NCBI RefSeq assembly: GCF_004379255.2
Contig: NC_056044.1
Span: 3,125,001-3,189,000 of the forward strand
DNA length: 64,000 nucleotides
Reading direction: 5' to 3'
DNA from: Salvia splendens
Taxonomy: Eukaryota > Streptophyta > Magnoliopsida > Lamiales > Lamiaceae
In this document: one piece after another, positions 23,783 through 37,120 of the stretch
How positions within the stretch are numbered: position 1 is the first letter of the stretch
How the letters are laid out: each line of letters opens with the position of its first letter
The notes under the pieces: model-generated
What the model was told of the DNA's origin: nothing
Databases searched by the model: none
What the model saw: the letters and a program-made list of their open reading frames with translations, nothing else
Position numbers and translations under genes: made by a program

Positions 23783-24634
23783 GATTTCGGAAAAGGGATT
23801 CAATTCGCATGTTTTTCGAAATTTGGAATTAAATTTGTTAACTTTTCAAAATATGAGACCGTGACGTGCGAATTTTTTGAAATAAGGGATTTTTGAATTT
23901 TTATGTATTTTTACTGCTTTTTTCGTACTATTATTTCTTTTACTATATTTAACAACTAACCAAATTATCTCTAATACTATTTTTTAACACAATTTTTTAT
24001 TTATTTTATTCCATCAACCACCTTTCCACAACGACCATCTCCAGATCCAAACCCTCCCACGCTCTCATGGTGGAAAACGCCCATTTCAATTCCTCCGCCC
24101 ACCAAGGCCAAATTCCTTCACAATTGCATAAACCATTTGCTAATATAACTGATCTAACTGTGAAGGTCCCACTATCCAATTCCAAATTTCTTTCATGTAT
24201 TTGCATTCATGTAATCTGCAAATTAAATCAAACCTTAAAGAATATGAAATTGAATTAAGAATTTAACTGGAAAAAATGAGGCGGCTCGAGCTGGAATGGC
24301 ACCGGGCAGCAGCTGTATTATACACCTGCTGGAGGCAGCGACGACCTGCGACGGCGGCGGTTTGACTGCAACGAAGGGGAGGAGGAGAATGAGGGTGGAG
24401 GTGGCAGTGGTAATTTATAAAATTGGAGTTAAAAAATTTTAAATTGTACAGTAAATATTAGGGGTAAGTTGGTTAATTTGTAAATATTATAATAGAAATA
24501 ATGAGTGAAAATACATGAAAATTCAAAAATCCCATGTTCCGAAAAATTCGCACGCCACGATCCCATATTTCAAAAGGTCAACGAATTTAATCTTAAATTT
24601 TGAAAGACCTACGAATTGAGCCCCTTCCGAAATC
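23783..24634. mobile_element. Foldback element with about 190-bp inverted arms, abutting UFC1
   Basis: The left arm (about 23783-23965) and right arm (about 24445-24634) are inverted copies of each other, sharing GATTTCGGAA, CGTGCGAATTTTT and GGGATTTTTGAATTTT blocks. The core (about 23970-24420) is partly GC-rich (24280-24400) and could be captured sequence, but I do not recognise a gene in it. The structure fits a MULE-like or Pack-MULE-like element. No convincing target duplication was found (the flanking 9-mers match at only 5 positions). It occupies the immediate upstream region of UFC1. Confidence 0.65.
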
Positions 24635-24639
24635 TTTTT

Positions 24640-26754
24640 TTATTGCGTGTCAAGTGTAATACTCCTACAATTAATTATGTTGCAATTTATACGGATATAT
24701 ACGAATTTAACAATTGTCATACTTTCGTCACGACCAAAATCACTCAATGATACAGTAAAGCACAACTTTAAAGTGCTAATATCAATTTTTATGTGATGTC
24801 AACTAGATTATTGTAACAATGTGTATAAATAATGTCAATCAGGGGTATTAGGGAAACTGAAATTTATTAGTTATAACTGTGTTGATTGTGGATCATTATA
24901 TTTTTCTTCATAAGTAGTACTTAGTAAATTGTATTACTACTAAAATTCACTTTACATTTTTATGCAAATTTTGTGACAAGTATTTTATGACTCATATTTA
25001 TATAAGGTGAACGAACTTGTTTCATTCATATCTCAATTGATAGGAATAGGCCTTGAGAAATCATATTAATGAAAATAAAAAACTTATGTATATTTCATGA
25101 AATATTAACACCCCAATTAAAAAAATTTACTAGTTCAGAACAAAGAACAAAAATTCAATTGGCAGAAAACCGAGTCACCCCCTAAAATATAATCACGTGA
25201 GTTTTAAGAAATTATTCAATTATGTAAAAAAAGTTAATGAAATGTTTGTCCTAACGTAGACGTCCCAAAACAGTAAAATCAAAATGAGTCATTATTTCAT
25301 AGAGAAAGGAAATAATACTTAATCATATTCATAACAATAACAGCATATCCCGAAGCAGAGGATCTAGAATAAGTAATTTCATCAATGTAAATGGTTTTCT
25401 TCCTTTAAATAAAATGGTAGTTCCTCTATAATGACTTGGGATGACTAGCATTATAACACCATAAAAAGGGCTACAATATAGACAAAGAAACTGTGTCACC
25501 TCATGTGATTACTGCAATCATCAACTCAAATTTCATACAAACCCACAACACCTGATGGACACAGCATCCTCCCCCCGACGGGCCCTCTTAACACGTATAC
25601 AGACTATACCGCAAAAATGAGTGTTGTTTCAGCAAACAATTCTCAAAGAAATGAAAAAATTATAAATGAAAGTAGGGGCTGCTGCTGTTTCCTCTACAAG
25701 TCTCCTGCTCAAAAGCGGGACGTGCTGAATTGGTTTTGGCTTCATCAACAATCACCTCCAACAGATGACGATGCACTGCAACTGCATAAAACTAGTGTTA
25801 GCAAGCAGCTGACTATGCCATAAGGCCAAATTAAATCATCATGCTGGCAAGTGCTCTATGTTCTTTGTTAGTTACGGAGTTTCTATCAGGGTCATGGTTG
25901 ACACCAGCTTTAGAATTCCAAAATTCAATAATTACGTTACTGAAGGAAGATAAAGGAGAAACGAGGTACCTGTAACTATATGCATAGATGTAAAACACGT
26001 TATATCTAATCAACTATATATTTTCTTCCAATTTTCTGCCATTCTGAATGAATACACATGTATAAAGAGCTTATTCTTACAAACTGTTTTTTCCCCATTT
26101 TATCCCATTTATATACGTATTTCTAGAAGAGCGTTGACAAACTTTGTTTTAGTAGAGTATACACGCTTGATAACCAAAAGAATACGCCTGAACATCCCTT
26201 CTGAAGTAATAAAGCACTGCCATATATCATAATCATGAAGGTTTTAATAATTTGTTGGGAGGTTACATAGTCTAGTAACAATTATCCTAGTAGCATTGTA
26301 CAATCAGAAATTTTCATTACAATTATATAAACTACACATTAAAAATTCTAGTACATATGATGCATGCCCTTACTAGTATCCATAAAAGATCTGTGAGATT
26401 GGTTCGTTTACTATACCCCAAGCAAAAACGACCCACGGAAATTCCCTAGGTTCTAGAGGGTGGAAGACAACAATCGCATAAAAATAGTACTCCGTAATAA
26501 TCAATTTGAACAGCACGAGGAGTAGTAGCATCAGTTAGCAGCTTAGGCATATGCATCGCCAGACTTTTTGACTGAGACAATATATTTACCATCAAAAGTT
26601 CAGAATAATTCTTAGGATTCGTAAATAAAAAATAAATAAGCATGGGATAGGAAGTACATCTCATGGTCATGCATCAAAGCAAAATAAGCTTAGGACATAA
26701 GGCATACCTCACAGACCAAAGAAGAGACATGTAATCCCATCAGGTCAAATTATA
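24640..26754. other. Gene-free DNA and probable IRX14 3' flank
   Basis: AT-rich sequence with no supported gene. The part adjoining 26754 should contain the IRX14-like 3' UTR. A slightly less AT-rich patch at 25560-25820 has short open frames but no family features. Confidence 0.5.
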
Positions 26755-29700
26755 TCACTTGGAAGGAATAACTACATCAAGATTCTTTGGTAGCACCCAG
26801 CCCTTAGGATATGCAAGTCCGCGTGCTTCTAGATGGAGGTGCCAATTCATTATCTTGTTACAACCTAGAGGAATACCTTCCATCTGACTTTCATCTTCCA
26901 CAATCTGTTCTATGAAAGTTGTTTCCTGAAAAGCAGTAATATTTCCAATTAGAGTTTGATTCATCTTTGAACTGGATATGATAAAAAATGACAGCACGTA
27001 TAAATGAAACGATACATACTTGGAAACCCTCCTTTACAGTGTCTAACTGCCTGATAGGATCTGAAGTTGGTCGATGCCATCTCTTGGGATCCCACAATAT
27101 GCTGCTATTGAAAGCAAACCCTGACATATCCACATGGAATCTGCGGAGTCTTTTGCTCTTTTCATTTGTGTGCCATCCTATTACTTGACTTCCATTGCAT
27201 ACAGGGCCTTCCAATATTGCTTTATTTTTGCTTTGAGCCAGCATGCCAACAGGCCAAGTGCCAAAACGACTGAATAGCACCGAGACAACAAAGGAATTAT
27301 GAGAAATGAAGAGAAAGCATTCTCATGCTAGAGCAGAGAAATTGAGTGAAGAGTAGTGAGATTGAAAACTTGATCATGCTCAGAAAAAAAGATCTTATAT
27401 GATGTCTTCAACTCACACGTTTCCCTTGGACCAAAGAGCTGTATACTTCTCCATATTCGAAGTGAAGAAAGACAAATACTGCCCTTTTCTTATAGATATA
27501 ATTCATTTATTTAAAAGAATCAGAAAGCCACATACCTACCCACCCACAGACAAATCAATATAAAATAATAGCCAATTTGTTTTCAATTCCAATGGGAAAC
27601 TTTCATTTCTTAATTATTTAAAACTAAAATTATGGATTTGTAATTTGGTATAGTTCAATGCTTTTCATTTTGAAACAGTCAAGAACATCATGCCTGTTCA
27701 CGCAGATACCAAACTCATTGTGATATGTACAAAAAAAACCCATCACTTGATGGGGGTAACTATCATTAAACATATGCTTATTGTTTTTTCTCTATTTAGT
27801 ATTTACACATAAAGAACCTAGTAAAAACATCTTCAGCCTAAATGATACAGAAAAAACAAACATGAAGCTGGAAATGAAGCTAAAGGAACTAACAGCTAGT
27901 ACAGAAAAAGTATGGAAGTACAAATTCATACTTGACATAATTTGGAAGGGCTTGTTTTGACTTCTGAGCCTAACTATCCCTATCACAATTATTTTAAATG
28001 CTTATAAAATTCCAAATGGAATGGGACAAGACTGTCTAAGCCATAATACTCCGTAAAGTGGCAATGTTGATAACCTGAGTTAAACCCATCCTTCCATTAC
28101 CTGATAACATAACATGCATAACTATTTCCAGGAAAATGTGTTACTGTCAAAGTGTCAATAATAACACATTACTAACATAATAAGTAATGACATTCATCTG
28201 TCAATCAATTACATATAAATTGAAACAAAAAGATTTTATCCCTCATAGATAGAGGAGCTTCTATAGTAGAAACTGTCTACACATATGTATTTTATCCCAG
28301 CCCCTAAACTTAATCTCATCACTTACAGAATGTGTCTAGTTCTTTGAAAAGAGCCTACTTGTACTTGGCATGTAATCTATCATTATGTAACTCATTATGG
28401 TTTTGCAGACTTGATACACAAGGAGAGTAAATTTGACCAGGTCAGAACTACAATATAGAACATTGGTTTCAACATCTTGTTGTACAATATCAGATAAATA
28501 GAGGAGAGATATGAGAAAGCTACTCTATTCCCCATTCCCAAAATTTCTGCACAAAAATGAAATAATACTTAAAGTGACTGCTTAAGCTACATTCCAAAGT
28601 TTCCTAAGATCCATAAGCTATAAAAATGAAAATAAAAATTGGTTGAAAACCATCTAACCTGGCTGTTCTAAAGAGCATGTACAATTTCTTTAGGAAGAAG
28701 CCGTTGATTAAATTATAACATTTGAACTAAACGTACAGCAAATCAGAGGAATAAGAACCACATTCTTAAAACATAAAATTAGAAACTGATCTGCTCTAAA
28801 ATAGAACAGCATAAGAAACTTAAGGTAAACCAACATATTTACTTACAGTACACAACTAGACCCAACACATTCAAACTCACATTAACAGAGTCAATGATCA
28901 CAGCAAACTAAATAAAGTTCCTTATGCTTTTATATACTATGCCTTGAAGACACAGAATATTAACATACATGACAATGCAAAACACCAGTCAGAACAATGA
29001 GTAATGTACACAGCAAAGAAGAGTAACTACATTATGCTATAGCCTAGTCATCACTAAAGCATTCACACCATTGACTTTAACAAAAAATGTTCTCCAATAG
29101 CCAAACTAAAATTCAACCATTTAGATTCTTCCTGTGCATATTTTATACAGTATTATAGTGTCTGAATATTACCCTCATAATCCTATGGCCACTACCCTGC
29201 AAGGCTGAAATCATATTCCTATACTATGATTCACCTATAGTGAAAAAGAACGATATTTCTGGTAATACCACATAGTTAAAAGCAGATAAAAATGCAGCTT
29301 CTAATATCCAACCTGATTTCTCTCATGCTTTCAAATAGCTCAAGTGAGTAGATGTTATCATCATCAGCAAAATACACCATCCCGTCGAGCTTATGCCTCT
29401 CTATATGTTCAAGTGCAGTATTCCGCTGGTGCACACCCCTATCCTTTACATCTGTAGTATTTTTCACACAAACCAAATGCCTATACATAATTCCCAAACT
29501 TCTCAAAATCTCGGCAGTCTCCTTCGATGCCTCGTTTAGCTCCACCACAATCCACAACACTGGCGGTTTGACCAATCTCAAGACCTGTCCTAACCTAGTC
29601 AAATAGTACGCCTGAATCGCCCTACTATAAGTTGGAGTGACCACAATCAACTGTCTCCCAGGCACAAAATCCAAAACCTTCTTCATATCAGTTTTATCAG

Positions 29701-30136
29701 CCCTCTCAACCACACCTAATTCAACAGCACCGATCAACAAATCATCCTCCTTCGGCTTCTCAACAGAAGCTAAATCGCCCGCGCTCCTCTGAACACTCAC
29801 CACCTCCGGCTTCATTTCCAACGAGAAATCACTCTTCCTGAAATCACCACTCAATTCATTAAAATCGCTATTGAAGGGCGCCATGCCGAGCAAAAACCCT
29901 AAGAAGAAGCACATGAAGCAGCGGAAAAACGGTTTTCTCCAGGAAAACTGAAAACTCTTCCGAGGCTGGTGCTTCCGGAAGAAGACTCCGGCGACAAATC
30001 TACGAATAGGAGAGAGAGTTTTCCTGCCTTGGGAAAACAGCTTCTGCGACGGAGATTGCGGCGAGAATGTAGTATTGAGACCGTTCTGGTGCGATCGGTC
30101 GTTGTACGGCGAAAGAGTTCTCCGAATCGAAGCCAT
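26755..30136 (-). CDS. IRX14: GT43 xylan synthase subunit, IRX14-type
   Basis: Three exons (30136-29313, 27269-27020, 26925-26755) join in frame to 414 residues; intron 1 is 2043 bp and intron 2 is 94 bp. GT43 proteins of the IRX9/IRX14 type work in the Golgi xylan synthase complex that builds the xylan backbone of plant cell walls. The protein has a basic, Ser-rich N-terminal tail, one signal-anchor helix ([19 protein letters not shown], about residues 70-88), a stem, and a GT43 domain. Within that domain are [18 protein letters not shown], the DxD-like metal site in [24 protein letters not shown] across the first splice, [13 protein letters not shown] and [14 protein letters not shown]. This wording is IRX14-like rather than IRX9-like. 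As modelled it is shorter than the Arabidopsis IRX14 proteins (roughly 490-525 residues), mainly in the tail regions. Confidence 0.92.
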
Positions 30137-30442
30137 TTATCCCGTCCAAATCGCATCCAGAACAACGTCGGATAGAGACTCTGCGATGCGATGAGAAAGT
30201 TATGGAGGATCAAATCCAGCTTAATAACAGTTCACTGACCTGATTGGAAACCCTAAGACGCAATCGAGCTGAAATGGGAAGAAAAATAGAGGGAATTTAA
30301 CAGCTTTAATTGAAGTTAGAGAGAGAAACTTGATTTTCAGGTGGAAATATTTTGCGTGTGGGGAATGAAGAATGGGAGGGAGAGTGGGAGACGATAACAT
30401 GCACCACTTAATTACTCTTTTTTTTTTTGAATCATGACATTA

Positions 30443-31012
30443 TGTTGTGTCCACGCGGACACCCAAATAACTCCGCCCCAGTTTTTGTCCATGGCCCTAG
30501 TTTTTTTTTCCATAATCTCAAATTTTTATTTCCATCACTATGGTGGACATCAATAGCCACAAATTTTTTATTTTAATGTTTCAAGCAATTATGAATAAAT
30601 TTATTAGACTATACGTAATTAGAAGAAAACAACTATACGTGAAGAAATTAAAATTAAAGTATAAATTTTCATCGTATTAAAGTACAGGAAAAATTATACA
30701 ACGAAAGGAGTGTATTTATAGGTGAATGAAGAGTTGGAATGATGTGAAAATAATGAATGGAATGGGGTGTATTTATAGGTGAATTAAATTGAATTAAAAA
30801 AAAATTCGCCGCCTACCGCCGCGTCGGGCACCGCTCCACTATAGGAGCCCCGCCTATCTGCCGCGTCCGCCCCGGAGTCGCCCCATGCCCGTCCGCCGCC
30901 TACCGCGCCCACACTCCTCATCCGCCCCGGGGGCGGACGTCACCTCCACTATAACCGCCCCGAGATCGCTCCGGCGGGGACTATGGCGTCCGCTATACCA
31001 TAGTAGACACTA
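30443..31012. mobile_element. Possible Harbinger-like MITE with GC-rich right half
   Basis: The right end, read inverted, begins ATAGTGTCTACTATGGTATAGC and is followed by a very GC-rich block (30805-31000: GCCGCC, CCGCCCCGG). A weakly matching left end, GTTGTGTCCACGCGG, starts near 30443. The boundaries and terminal repeat match are imperfect. It lies just upstream of the IRX14-type gene. Confidence 0.4.
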
Positions 31013-31015
31013 TTA

Positions 31016-31448
31016 AGGTTGTTAGCATTTAAAAACAAATACTCCATTCTTTTCTCATTTAAAGCACTGCATTCTTTTGTCATTTTTTTATTTTCCAACT
31101 AAAACTCTAAAAGCATAATACTATAGCAATAGTTAGATTATTTTTAATTAATTTAAAATTTTATGGATATTAAAATAGTACTCATTCTCTCTCACAACTA
31201 ATTTTGCAAATCATGATTTTCGTTATCTTATTTCTCATTTAATATTTATTCTATTTAATAAGTACTATTACGTCTCAAATATTACTAACATTATAAATTT
31301 AGTATATAAAAATGTAATTTAAATTTCATAACTTTTTTTTTTTACTTTTATTCTTTTATACTTTCAAAACTTATTTCAAAATTTTAGTACTACTTGCTTA
31401 TTTTTTGGTTATTTAAAATTTAATGTTTCAAATACAAACTTGGTTGGG
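31016..31448. other. AT-rich intergenic DNA
   Basis: No gene or repeat structure was recognised between the two MITEs. Confidence 0.5.
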
Positions 31449-31451
31449 TAA

Positions 31452-31969
31452 GAGCATCAGCAGTGGCGCGGAGCTCCCAGCAGAATTCCTCAAAACACCT
31501 TCTGCCCCGTCATACGAACTTTCCACTGCACTGCCACGTCATACGGACTTTCCACTGCACAGTGGCGGAATTCCCGACGGACTTCCCACAACAAAAAAAT
31601 TTCACAAATTCACAAATTAAACAATTTCCGGAATTAAACAATTAACGGAATTAAAATTTCGACACAAATAAGGGAAAAATTCCATTACAGAAAGAAAAGT
31701 ACATTTCACCAAATTAAAAAAAATACATTTCAATACTTTAAAAAAACACATTTAATTCTGCGGAATTCCGCGCGGACGTCCGTGGGAGTCAACGCAATGG
31801 CGGACGTCCGCACGAAATTCCCCGCAGAATTCCGCGGAACGCCGCGGAATTGCAAATTCCTCAACAGAATTCCATATCCGTGCATGTCACGCACAATGGC
31901 GGACGTCCGCCACAGAATTCCCGCATGTCGGTGGGAATTCCGCGGTGACGTCAGCCACTGCGTATCCTT
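31452..31969. mobile_element. Palindrome-rich Harbinger-like MITE, second copy
   Basis: This is the same family as 15448-15845 but in the opposite orientation. The left end GAGCATCAGCAGTGGCG follows TAA (31449-31451), and a TAA lies at 31970-31972. The block at about 31768-31803, around GGACGTCCGTGGGAGTCAACG, and several GCGGAATTCCGCG palindromes are shared with the first copy. The right tip is diverged. It sits about 460 bp upstream of the DBR1 ATG. Confidence 0.7.
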
Positions 31970-32431
31970 TAAAAAAGATACAGTGAATAGTAAAATCGAA
32001 ATGACAAAAATTTGGGGTTTAGGGTTGACGAGGACTGCGTGAGAACATAATCGAAATGTATATTTTCTCTCAAAATTAAACCGCCAAAGAGCTGTAGCAC
32101 CACCTTCTCCAGCCGCAAAATCACGTCTTCCATCGTCCAAGGCCGTCGGCCTCCCCCACGTTCCAGTGGTAAATAATCAGTTCAAGCTTTGCTGGATTAT
32201 TTGTCCGTACAAGTTGTTATTCTTGAATTTTTATTTGTCTTAACTAGTTTATTACCCGAGCTCAAGTGTAGCATTGAATTATGAATACAACCAATAGCAT
32301 CTAATATTTTCACTTGAAATTCTAATCCTTGGTTCTCAAGCTGTTGTTACTGTTACTGGTAGCGTATTGTTCTTATTTTTATTGTTGTTATTGTTGTTGT
32401 TTTTATTTCCTGATGACCAGTATCATTGTAG

Positions 32432-35400
32432 ATGAAGATAGCAGTAGAAGGATGTATGCACGGAGATTTGGATAATGTGTATGCTACTCTTTTACACCTG
32501 CAAGAAGTCGAAAAAACCAAAATTGATCTTCTCATTTGCTGCGGGGACTTTCAGGTTATTTCAATTATTGGCACGATGATTAATAATATGGTTACTGTTA
32601 TAACTACTATGAGTATTATCGTCCAGGGTTTCTATAGCTGTGCTATGATTTGGTTGTTTTTTTTATTGAAGTGTCCATTACTAGTATTGGGAATGAACTC
32701 TATATCAAATATGCAGGATATTGAATGTGGAAACCTTGATAGTCAATGGGTCTCAGATACTATTATTCACGATGTTAGGTTCATATCATAGCTTTGAATC
32801 TTGATTCTTGAAGCCTCCAGTTCAGATAAAAATTGAGTGCATCCAGGAATATCAGGATGCTCATCATGATATAAAAATAGTAAAATACGATCATGTTAAG
32901 ACAATTTTGTGCACTGTGAGCATGACTCAATACTAGACTTTACATTTTTTTGTCACACAAGTTGGGGAATCTTCTGCCTGTCATATACATGCTAGCTTAA
33001 GGGTTTCATAGATACTATAAATTGATGCATCTTCAGAGTCAGTTTGTTTCACTGTGATCTCTGTTTATTAACTACACTAGATGCTTCCTGGAATTATTTC
33101 TAAGAATTATTCTTTAGAGACTCGTAGCAGTCATATATGTTGCACAACACTTTTAGGAATTGTTTTGTAACTAAATTTAAATAAGTAGTTTCTTACGAAT
33201 ATTCCTATACCTTTTCAGATACAGCCAGCATGGGAAATTTGCTCCTATTTTCTTACTTTTATTGAATAGGTGTTGATGCATAGGACTGAAAGTTTTGTTC
33301 ATTCTTTCTGCTTGAGGGACATGAATAATTTTGGGTGTCAATGTATTTCAAATTCTGAAACCATCCTACACATTTCTCTACTTTTTTCCCTATGTTTGAT
33401 CTGAAAATTTGAAATGACTTCTAACATTGCTCTTTAAACTGAGAAACACACACATAGTGCTCTCCTCACTTGTTAATTTCAACTACATGTTATTGTTTAG
33501 AATTAGAACACAATTTGTAAAGTTAGACAGTACTATAGTTATTTGGTTTTATAGCAAGGAATGAAGTTTCCTTAGAGTGCATTCGTTTAGATGATTTTTG
33601 TTTTATCAGGCTGTTCGGAATGAGAAAGATCTGGACAGCTTAAATGTTCCACCCAAGTACCGGACAATGAAAACTTTCTGGAAGTATTACTCAGGCGAGA
33701 AAGTTGCACCCATTCCAACTATATTCATTGGTGGGAATCATGAAGCATCGAACTACCTTTGGGAATTGTGAGTAAAAATATTTATTGGGTAGCATTAATA
33801 TCTTGGAAATGCTAGCATAAGTTGCTAGTTTTATATTTATTCGTTTCATTAGAATGTTATATTGGATCTGATGAATGACATTTTTGGTTAAACACTTTAT
33901 TCTCATATATTTCTCATTTAAGAATTTAGAGCAAGCAGCTGAAAGGTGAAGCCATAGAATAATTCCTGAATCCCAATGATTATGCCGCATTTTACTTTTA
34001 GCCACTTGTTGGCTCTTTAAAGCAGTGCAATTTATATTTATTTTGATAGAGGAACAGATTATGCATTGGCAATGTGCATGGGTGGTTAACTCTGAAAATA
34101 AATGCGATTTATTTATGTTGAAAACATGTTGGGATGGAGTACTATTTTTGCATAAATTGTTTCTTGCTAAAATTCAAAACAATAATTCATATGATGAGAA
34201 TGGGGCATTAGGGGGGAAAACAAACCAGTGAATGTTTTATGATTGACTACTTTGAGTAAACTTCAGTTTTTTTTTTCTTTTGTTTTGTTTGCTGGGGAGG
34301 TGAGGGGTATTTTCTTATATCACCATCCATTAAGTTAATTTACTTCTGTCCCTATTGACATGTTCACATAAATTTTGCATTCCACTTTTGTTAGTGCACA
34401 GTTCCTGTACTTCCACATGTAACTAGGTTCGTTATTAAAATTTGTATATCCTTATGTATAAGGTCAACCAGTTCAGATAATACATTTCTCACAATCTCAT
34501 GTAGATTCCAACTATATTTATTTGCTGTGTCAGGTACTATGGTGGATGGGCTGCACCGCAAATCTACTTTCTTGGATTTGCTGGAGTAGTCAAGTTTGGA
34601 AATGTTCGTATTGGTGGACTTTCTGGAATTTATAAAGCAAATCACTACTATTCAGGTAATAGCATCTGCATCACTGATCATTTTTCAATGATGTAGGTGG
34701 TGTGATGTCTGCAATCTTTTGAAAAGGTTCATATATTTCTATTTATGAAAAGTATTGTTGTGCTATCATTTAATCAAAGTTACATGATTTGCACTATTTT
34801 GGAAAGTTGTTTTAAGAATTAAGAACATTGTAGAGATTTCCTGACAACTTTTATTTAATGCCTATAATTTCCTAAATTCATTTATTGCATAACCTTTGTG
34901 GGGTTTACAACACATGCTGACTTGGTCTTCTGAACAGGACATTATGAGAAGCTGCCTTACAATGAACAAGACATCAGGTCTATATATCATGTGCGCGAGT
35001 ATGACGTACATAAGCTCGTGCAAGTGCAGGAGCCCATTGATATATTTCTTTCTCATGATTGGCCTTGTGGAATTACTGACCATGGGAATGTGAAAAAACT
35101 TATACGTCAAAAACCCTTTTTCGAGAAAGAGGTAAGGTGAAGATGTTATGTTTTTTTCTGCCTTGTGTTAATGCTTTAGTTTTCAAAATTTATACTGGAT
35201 GAAGACATCACATAGTGTGAAATATGATCAAGATCTTGTTGGAAATTCATGTTTTAACATTCCAATGTCTCCTACTGAGACTATTGTGCTCACTCACTCC
35301 AAATTGCCTTTTGTGATTCATATCTGTGCATCTGGAGAGCTGTGTCTTTGTCCATGTGTAGCTATCCTCTCTCTCTAGTACTACGCAAGTGCTTGTAAAT

Positions 35401-37120
35401 GCCTTTAAATTTCTAAGGTTGGATGTAAATATTTCCCCCCTCAATCATTAGGTTTTCTCATGTTGTCAAATATAAATCTCAATTTGTACTGGATCCTTCT
35501 TGGGTTCTGAATATGAAGGGAAGATTTTCTTTTGTACTGCAGTTTAGATTCGACTTATAGCTATAGTTAAGTATGTTTTTGATGGTGGTGGCAGAACTTA
35601 CAAAATGCATTATGTCCTTTGGAAACATTTTCAAAGATTCTCTCTGTTCCCAAATTGGTGTGCTTTGTATAGGAGTGACTTAGGAATAGGATCGTCTTTA
35701 TCTGCACAATCATTTCTAAGACTTGTTATCCAGATTGCGGAAGGGACATTGGGAAGTCAAGCTGCTGCAGATTTGATGGCTAAATTGAGGCCTTCTTACT
35801 GGTTCTCCGCGCATCTACACTGCAAATTTCCTGCTCTTGTTCAACATGGCGATGGTGGCTCTATAACAAAATTTCTTGCCCTTGATAAGTGCCTCCCTGG
35901 AAGAAACTTTTTGCAGGTTGTTACTCGTTCCTTTTTTTCTCATGAAAATTATTGATTAAAGTATTTGCTCAGCTAACTCTTTAAATGTTACAGATTTTTG
36001 AAATAGAATCAGAGCCAGGGCCTTATGAACTCCACTATGATGAAGAATGGCTTGCAATCACAAAGAAGTTCAACCCAATCTTCCCTAGGACTAGAAGGCG
36101 TGCAAATTTTAGGTTAGTACTTTGATTTCCTCATAAAAACATACTTTAGCCAGATTTTTTTTATTTAAAATTGGTCATCTTAACTCCATAGTGATGCAAA
36201 ACTCAACATGGAAGAGTGCCGTCAGTTTGTTAAGAATAAGCTGCAAATACGAGGCAGCACACCCTTTGAGTTTGTTCGAACTGCACCTTGCCATAATCCA
36301 CATCAGTCTGTTGCTAGCAATTTCCCCTCTGGTGAGTGTTGCCACTACAAGAAAGGCCTGCTGCCACTTCTTCTCTCTCAATTAAGTTTCATATTATTGG
36401 TTAGAACAACACTACGTTGATAGTTGATAGTGACAATCATGGCATCATTTAACTATACCTCAGCCGTGTGTTTTGATTCAGAATATATTATATAATCAAC
36501 GCAATTATTTAGATACCAGGTCAAAAATAGGGCAATCTTATTTTTAGTGACACTATTGACATCATGTCAACCCTAGTTTTCTCGGCTTTCCTTTGATATG
36601 ACTTTACTTATGAGAAAACTAAGTAATCGAGTATTTTCTACAACCACGGTGTGAAGATTGAACATGTCTCAAATGGCTAAATTCTACTATTTCCAATCAG
36701 AAGAGTTCTGTACATTGGAATGGTTTCGTATATGATGTTTTGATTTTCTTTTTAATGCAGGACATTGTCGGAATCCTCAAACAGAAGCTTTCTTAGAGTT
36801 GCTAGGACTACAATATTGCCTCGACGCTTATTCTGAATCAAGGGAGCTACCTCAAAGTTCTGGATCACTTGTTTCGAAAGGTAAGTAACTTCTAAAAATG
36901 ATGCTTAGTTTAAATTTTCTCGTCAATCTACTTAACTTGCTTATAAACAACTGTGACAAACTACTGTGAGTATGAGTCGTGACTCGTGACATCATAAATG
37001 CTTTCAACAGTTCTAATTTAATCCAGTACTACTGCAGAATCCTTTGGTAATGAAGATATTCCAATTGATGATATAGATGATGACGACGAACTCAATGGAT
37101 CTGATGATGGAGAAACATAG
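32432..37120 (+). CDS. DBR1: RNA lariat debranching enzyme
   Basis: Nine exons (32432-32554, 33610-33767, 34534-34655, 34938-35131, 35734-35916, 35994-36112, 36192-36331, 36761-36880, 37038-37120) join in frame to 413 residues, all with GT-AG introns. DBR1 cleaves the 2'-5' branch bond of excised intron lariats in the nucleus, allowing intron turnover and release of intron-encoded small RNAs. Metallophosphoesterase motifs appear in order: EGCMHGDLD (residues 6-14), CCGDFQ (36-41), GGNHE (82-86), SHDW (173-176) and SAHLHC (about 224-229). An acidic tail ends the protein. The length agrees with plant DBR1 (about 418). The ATG directly precedes the conserved [10 protein letters not shown], so the start is secure. 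A leader intron ending at TTGTAG just before the ATG is possible. Confidence 0.95.

Noticed and set aside
23362..23803. Several 60-135 residue ORFs on both strands overlapping UFC1 exon 1
   Set aside because: UFC1 protein homology fixes the real frame; the others are shadows of a GC-rich exon and lack family motifs.
25617..25823. Possible additional 3' exon of the IRX14-type gene or a separate small gene
   Set aside because: On the relevant strand the frame closes quickly and no GT43 sequence appears; the stop at 26757-26755 follows an ending plausible for the family.
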